Positions 59,265 through 64,000 of a DNA stretch of 64,000 bases are shown one piece after another. The translations under genes were made by a program, and so were the position numbers. Under the pieces are notes generated by a model, which saw only the letters and a program-made list of their open reading frames with translations, did not search any database and was not told the origin of the DNA. This DNA is from Artocarpus heterophyllus (taxonomy: Eukaryota; Streptophyta; Magnoliopsida; Rosales; Moraceae), in NCBI GenBank assembly GCA_025403435.1, contig CM046340.1:15072091-15136090 (forward strand), read 5' to 3'. Position 1 is the first letter of the stretch. Each line of letters starts with the position of its first letter.

Positions 59265-61663
59265 TGTGACACCCGTTATTCCCCTAAGGGTATTAAGGTA
59301 ATTAGATTAATTTTAGTATATATATAAAAAAAAAATCAGAAAATCTCTCATAATTCGAAACTCTCTCTCTCTCTACTTTCTCTCTCTAAAAAAATTCTCT
59401 CTCTCTCCTCAAAGATCGTTTGAGATTTCGGCATCCGTTTTCGACACCTCCCGCACCAATGGAAAGCTCTCGACGAGCTGAGTCCAACGAGGTGCCGCGC
59501 CGCCCAAAACGCCGCCGGAGGAGACCACACGCGCCGCCCAAAGTGGCGGCAAAACCCATTTCTTTCCGACGAGATATCTTCGCCGTCCGACGTCCGATCG
59601 ACGTGATTCTTGTTCCTACACGACCACCGTGATGAGAGGAACAAAACCCACCCTTGGTGGCAGCTCAACAACCGCCGGATTGCTCTGCCCGCCTATTGTC
59701 GCCGTGCACCGCCGCCCCCATGGTGGAACTCCGCCTTGCCGGAGGAGGTGACTGACACCACCCCTCCCAATGAGTTCAGAGGATCAAGGGGAGTAAAACC
59801 CCTCGATCAATTGCACGAAAGGAGTCGGTTTCGCCGGAGAACGGCCAACGCCGATGTCAACCGCCGCGGGAGCCTCCGTTTTGGCTCTTCCCAGCCACGT
59901 TTCTTCAAATTGGATGAGGGGAAATGCTCATAGGAGGATGGGTAGCAAAAGCCCTCAGCCAATTTCAGGTTTCCATCGTCGGAGAATCAAGATCGGAGCT
60001 CATCCATTTCTACCGACGTTGTACTTCACAACCCGCTATGTTAGAGGCAGAATTGGGTGAAATTGACCCCGCCATTGGACTCAGAAGGGTCGATTTAGGG
60101 GGTGTAGGCCCGAGCCCAGTTGCCAACGGACCCCGATTGACGCCGGTCAACGGCGGTCAAAGTCGGTCAACGCCGGTCAACGGTGGTCAACGCCGGTCAA
60201 CGGCCGGTCAAAGGCCAAAATGAGATTTTGTGATCCGGACCTCCGATCGAAGATCCGAGACCGCCTCCCGACTCGTTTCGATGCTCTGGATGCAATGGTG
60301 ACCTCCGTTTGAGCAAATTCCACTCCGATGAAAATCATCCGGTACCGACTGCACGCGAATCGAGGCGATTCAAACAGCAGTATCGAAGTCCAGAATGACA
60401 TTTTCAAGAATGTATGATCTCCAGGAAGCATTCCTAGCCATTCATAGTCGCTCGAGAAGCACTACAGAGGATGCTTCGTAGATACAGCGAGATACAACTG
60501 GATCTGTTTTGCTTGGAGTTCAAGATCAAGGGAGTATGGAGCTAACGTTAATTGATTCCAGGATTAAGAGACTGTTGATAAGCTTGAAAGGTAGGGATTC
60601 TATTACTCATCTTTTGTGAGGTTTTTATAGAATTAAAATTGATTGTTTTGCCGCAATATATATATATCTATGTTGAACTGATATTATATGTGTATCACAT
60701 ATGAAACTATGACATGGACTCGTCTTGTATTGTACGGCGAGGAACATAATGAATTGACACATGTTATAAATTGAGAAGCATGGTTAGGAAAATTAACTCT
60801 ATTAATAATGATTTAATATAGAGAAATTGTGAGACATAAAAGGGCGACGGTTACGTCCTTGGGCATGAATACCCTAAAAGGTAAAATAAGGGGAAGGTGA
60901 TGACGCTTCCTTGGGTTGAAAGTCCCAGAACGCACTGTACAGGAATTGATTTGGTGAGGACTCGGGGCTTGATGTCCCCTCACCGGAACACCCTTGGAAT
61001 GTTTATAGGGTGATCAAGTGTGCCCATTTGGGTTTCGATGAGTTGAGTGATACTCAATTTAACATGGATACCTAGGAACAATGATGATTGGTAATATTTG
61101 TATAAATGTGTAATTATGACACTTGGTAATGATTAACTACGGTATCCATAAGATGTGATCATAATAAACCTCATAATCTGGAATATGATGTGACTTACTG
61201 ACCATGCAGATTTTAATGTGGTAATGATAAAAACCTAAAGGTGAGTAATGGCTTTCTCTACTGAGCATAGTGTTGCTCATTCCCTTATGTTTATATCTTT
61301 TCAGGACTCACTAAGTGTGAGGTGGCTACGAGAAATATAGTTGAGGACGTGATGTAGCTATATTACATTGGGACTGCTTCAATTGTTGAGAATGTTCTTC
61401 ATGATAATGTAAGCATCAATTGTTACTTTCTGTGACTGTATTATAATGTGTTGAGGGTTAAAATGATGATGACAACAGTTTATTTTATTAAATTTAAGGT
61501 GCTACATTTAAAACTGTGGTTTATTTATCGTTTATATTTTTATTTTTGAGTTGAGAGTTTTCATTTAAGTCCCGGGCAAATTTTATTTTTAAGGTTTTAC
61601 TTTTATTATTTATTTTTATTTTATCTTATTAAAAACTGTTAACCCCCATATAGGGGCGTTACA
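59265..61663 (+). repeat. 3' LTR of element C (variant type)
   Basis: Begins TGTGACACCCGTTATTCCCC and ends GGGGCGTTACA. It has the same GC-rich module as the 5' LTR, with an extra CT repeat (about 59360-59390) and scattered substitutions. Confidence 0.9.
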
Positions 61664-62371
61664 AAGATCAAGAAAATCTGTTGATGGAACAACAGCTATC
61701 ATTTGTCTGATTTTCGGCCTCAGGTTATTTCTAAATTTTTCGCATCTCGCCATTGGATCCGATACAGCCCCGGGATTGTAGCGAGACAATTCTATAAATC
61801 GAGCATGGTATTCAGCAACTGTTGTATCTCCCTGCACCAGGTTTTCAAATTCTCGCATCATTGCTTGCCTATGGCTCTGAGGAATATAGGTGTTGCGAAA
61901 AATGGTTTCGAACTGCTCCCATGTAAGATTCGGCACGTCATAGTCGTCTTTCTGAAGATCCCACCATTCTTCGGCTTTACCCTCAAATATATATGTTGAA
62001 AAGCTAACCCAATACTCCCGTGGAATCCTCAAGGTGTCCAACTTCTTTTTGACTGCCTTTAGCCATTGTTCTGCTATGACCGGGTTAGGTTCTCCACTAA
62101 ATATGGGTGGTTTCTGCTTCATAAACTCCTTTAACAGAGTTAGATGTCGTTGTTCGGGATCACGAACCTCCACAGGTCTTTGCACATTTTGTAATGCTTG
62201 AAGAATTTGTCCTAAATTATTTACTTCTGGTGCAGCTGGCGGGGATTGTGTTGCATGTCGTAGTTGCACATCTTCTTGAGCTTGTTCCATCGGTTTCGGT
62301 TGCTCAACTTCTTGAGCATGTTCAACCGGTTGTGACAGCTCAGATGATTGCATTTGACGTCTTGGTGGCAT
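61664..62371 (-). pseudogene. N-terminal part of gag of chromovirus X, cut by element C
   Basis: Starts at the ATG of MPPRRQMQ (62371), a start typical of plant chromovirus gag, although the frame is open 14 codons further. After a Gln/Glu/Pro-rich region comes the Retrotrans_gag domain: EEWWDLQKDDYDVPNLTWEQ, FRNTYIPQSHRQAMMREFEN, then TVAEYHARFIELSRY. It ends at PSTDFLDL where the LTR of element C begins. The missing C-terminal part is at 52357-52669. Confidence 0.88.
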
Positions 62372-62503
62372 AGTTTCTACTGGCTGTGAAAATTTAACTA
62401 GGATCAGTACCAAATGATGATGACATTAACACCTAACTTTAAAACCATTTTCACATATTAATTTTTAAGGTGATGCTATACCCCCTAGGTTAATCGAACC
62501 TAG

Positions 62504-62515
62504 GCTCTGATACCA
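62504..62515 (-). other. Primer-binding site of chromovirus X, initiator tRNA-Met
   Basis: The plus strand reads GCTCTGATACCA (TGGTATCAGAGC on the element strand), 7 bases inside the LTR at 62523. The following leader (CTAGGTTCGATTAACCTAGG) is nearly the same as in elements A-C. Confidence 0.92.
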
Positions 62516-62522
62516 AAAATTC

Positions 62523-64000
62523 TGTAACACAACTATGTGGGGGTTAACAGCTTTAAATAAATAAAAATAATTTTAAATTTTATATTATTTAAATCAATTA
62601 AACACTGCCCATGGGTCTTTAAACAACAAGAAAAATAAAAATAAACGTTTTAAATACAAACCACAGTTTTTAGTGTAGCACCAAATATATATAATTACAG
62701 TCATCATCACCATAGTACAATTCCCAAATAACTTAACACAGCCATAAAAAAAATAATACAACTCTTACAAGTTGTAGATGAGTTGTAATTAAACAGGGTC
62801 TTCTAACACGAAAACAGCAGGATTGTTTTCGCTTATTCCTCTTCAGATATGTTGCACTGAGTTCCACCTGAGATATGAAGATATGATAGGGATGAGCATC
62901 GACATGCCCAGTAGGGAAATCATGACTCACCTTATGGTTTATCCATTACCACATTAAAAACTGCATGGTTAGTAGGTTACATCATATTCCAGATTATGAG
63001 GTTTATTATGATCACATCTTATGGATACCGTAGTTAATCATTACCAAGTGTCATAATTACACATTTATACAAATATTACCAATCATCATTGTTCCTAGGT
63101 ATCCATGTTAAATTGAGTATCACTCAACTCATCGAAACCCAAATGGGCGCACTTGATCACCCTATAAACATTCCAAAGGTGTTCCGGTGAGGGGACATCA
63201 AGCCCCGAGTCCTCACCAAATCAATTCCTGTACAGTGTGTTCTGGGACTTTCAACCCAAGGAAGCGTCATCACCTTCCCCTTATTTTACCTTTTTGGGTA
63301 TTCATGCCCAAGGACGTAACCACCGCCCTCTTCATGTCTCACCATTTCTCTATATTAAATCATTATTAATAGAGTCAGTTTTCCTAATCATGCTTCTCAA
63401 TTTATAACATGTGTCAATTCATTATGTTCCTCGCTGTACAATACAAGACGAGTCAATGTCATAGTTTCATATGTGATACTCATATAATATCAGTTCAACA
63501 TAGATATATATATATATATTGCGGCAAAACAATCAATTTTAATTCTATAAAAACCTCACAAAAATGAGTAATAGAATCCCTACCTTTCAAGCTTATCAAC
63601 AATCTTTTAATCCTGGAATCAATTAATGTAAGCTCCACACATTCTTGACCCTAAGGCATGCATAAGGACAATTAAAACTAAAGCACAACGTATAATCACA
63701 TTCATAAGTGAGTTATGTGTAAACCCGTCTACTAGTGCCATTAAAGTATTTTTATGCATTAAACATGGAAAAAATACATACTAAAAACTAAGTTTAGGTT
63801 AAAGAAAACCTACCTCAAAACTTCTTTGAAAAGCACCAAAGTTTGGGTTATCAATCAAGCTTGAATTAACTCTAAAACCGCCTCGATCATGGTTGGGAAT
63901 TATAATTGTCTTGGCCACAAAGAGAGCTTTGTGCTCTATGGCTTTAGTTAGAAATTTGAAGTGAGAAGGGAGAGAATGAGAACTAGAGAAGAAGGTGGTG
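62523..64000 (-). repeat. 5' LTR of chromovirus X, incomplete
   Basis: The inner end reads TGTAACACAACTATGTGGGG on the plus strand. About 1478 bases are inside the window; by comparison with the 3' LTR about 490 more are expected. It differs from the 3' LTR at many scattered bases (for example AAGTTGTAGATGAG, CCAAAGGTGTTCC). Confidence 0.9.

Larger units (their letters stand above)
52670..61663 (+). mobile_element. Element C: third copy of the gene-carrying retrotransposon, with variant LTRs, inserted in gag of X
   Basis: 8994 bp. LTRs 52670-55055 (2386 bp) and 59265-61663 (2399 bp) surround an internal region collinear with that of element A. The first ~1.2 kb of each LTR is a GC-rich module unrelated to that of A and B. 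The rest is shared. The LTRs differ at many sites and by several small indels, so this is the oldest of the three copies. Flanking pentamers are GTGCC and AAGAT, so no target duplication is present, although gag of X lies on both sides. Both cargo ORFs are still intact. Confidence 0.9.
46665..64000 (-). mobile_element. Chromovirus X: Ty3/gypsy retrotransposon, Tekay/Del-like, 5' LTR cut by window edge
   Basis: The minus-strand order is 5' LTR (64000-62523, incomplete), PBS, gag (split by element C at 52670-61663), pol 52356-48688, polypurine tract, 3' LTR 48632-46665. Without element C the visible part is about 8.3 kb. The tRNA-iMet primer and a C-terminal chromodomain place it among plant chromoviruses. 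The motif EIPVQILD...VKVMWQHH...EEATWE is typical of the Tekay/Del clade. It inserted into the 3' end of sister element Y. Its 5' and 3' LTRs show a fair number of differences (for example TGTAACACAAC versus TGTAACACCCC at the inner end), so it is clearly older than A and B. Confidence 0.9.

Noticed and set aside
1..64000. CRISPR arrays, rRNA, tRNA genes, bacterial-type operons
   Set aside because: None was found. Introns, LTR elements and MITEs show this is plant nuclear DNA. The tRNA-like words at 6020, 33164, 55063 and 62504 are primer-binding sites only.

Overview
This is a 64 kb piece of a plant nuclear genome. The signs are an AT-rich background, an intron-containing cinnamoyl-CoA-reductase-like gene with clean GT/AG junctions, MITEs, and nested LTR retrotransposons primed by initiator tRNA-Met. 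A eudicot is likely. A cucurbit is possible from the style of the repeats, but the sequence alone does not prove it.

Layout. 1-730 is the 3' part of an LTR. 731-1101 is a 129-bp tandem repeat. 1475-2135 is a probable isolated copia-type LTR. 4048-12239 (+) is element A, a complete 8.2 kb non-autonomous LTR retrotransposon. 15165-19254 (-) holds the only ordinary cellular gene, a five-exon SNL6-type CCR-like reductase. 19255-26390 is AT-rich and gene-free, with microsatellites and small duplications. 26395-26943 plus 35160-36110 is a decayed transposon-associated ORF, split by element B (26944-35159, -). 36110-44440 is AT-rich with several MITE-like repeats. 44506 to beyond 64000 is a nest: chromovirus Y (3' end only), chromovirus X (from 46665, LTR running off the window) inserted in Y, and element C (52670-61663, +) inserted in the gag of X.

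Main finding. Elements A, B and C belong to one family. They have ~2.0-2.4 kb LTRs, a tRNA-iMet primer-binding site and a polypurine tract but no gag-pol. Instead each carries the same two intact ORFs: a 173-aa basic, cysteine-rich protein, and a 216-aa protein of the LONELY GUY (LOG) cytokinin-activating family. The Cys-rich protein resembles, in arrangement, the small nucleic-acid-binding proteins of carlaviruses and relatives. All three copies keep both ORFs open. The LOG ORF differs less between copies A and C than the flanking internal DNA does. This looks like a retrotransposon family that has taken up and kept a cytokinin-type gene.

How the parts may work together. The primer-binding leader and polypurine-tract region of this family match those of chromovirus X, and the LTRs of both share a core. 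X keeps a long pol ORF (protease, RT, RNase H, integrase, chromodomain) and is the natural candidate for the family that supplies enzymes to the non-autonomous elements. This copy of X is itself broken in gag by element C and has an amber codon between gag and pol. LTR pairs and flanks give a rough order: Y, then X, then C, with A and B the youngest (nearly identical LTRs, perfect 5-bp target duplications).
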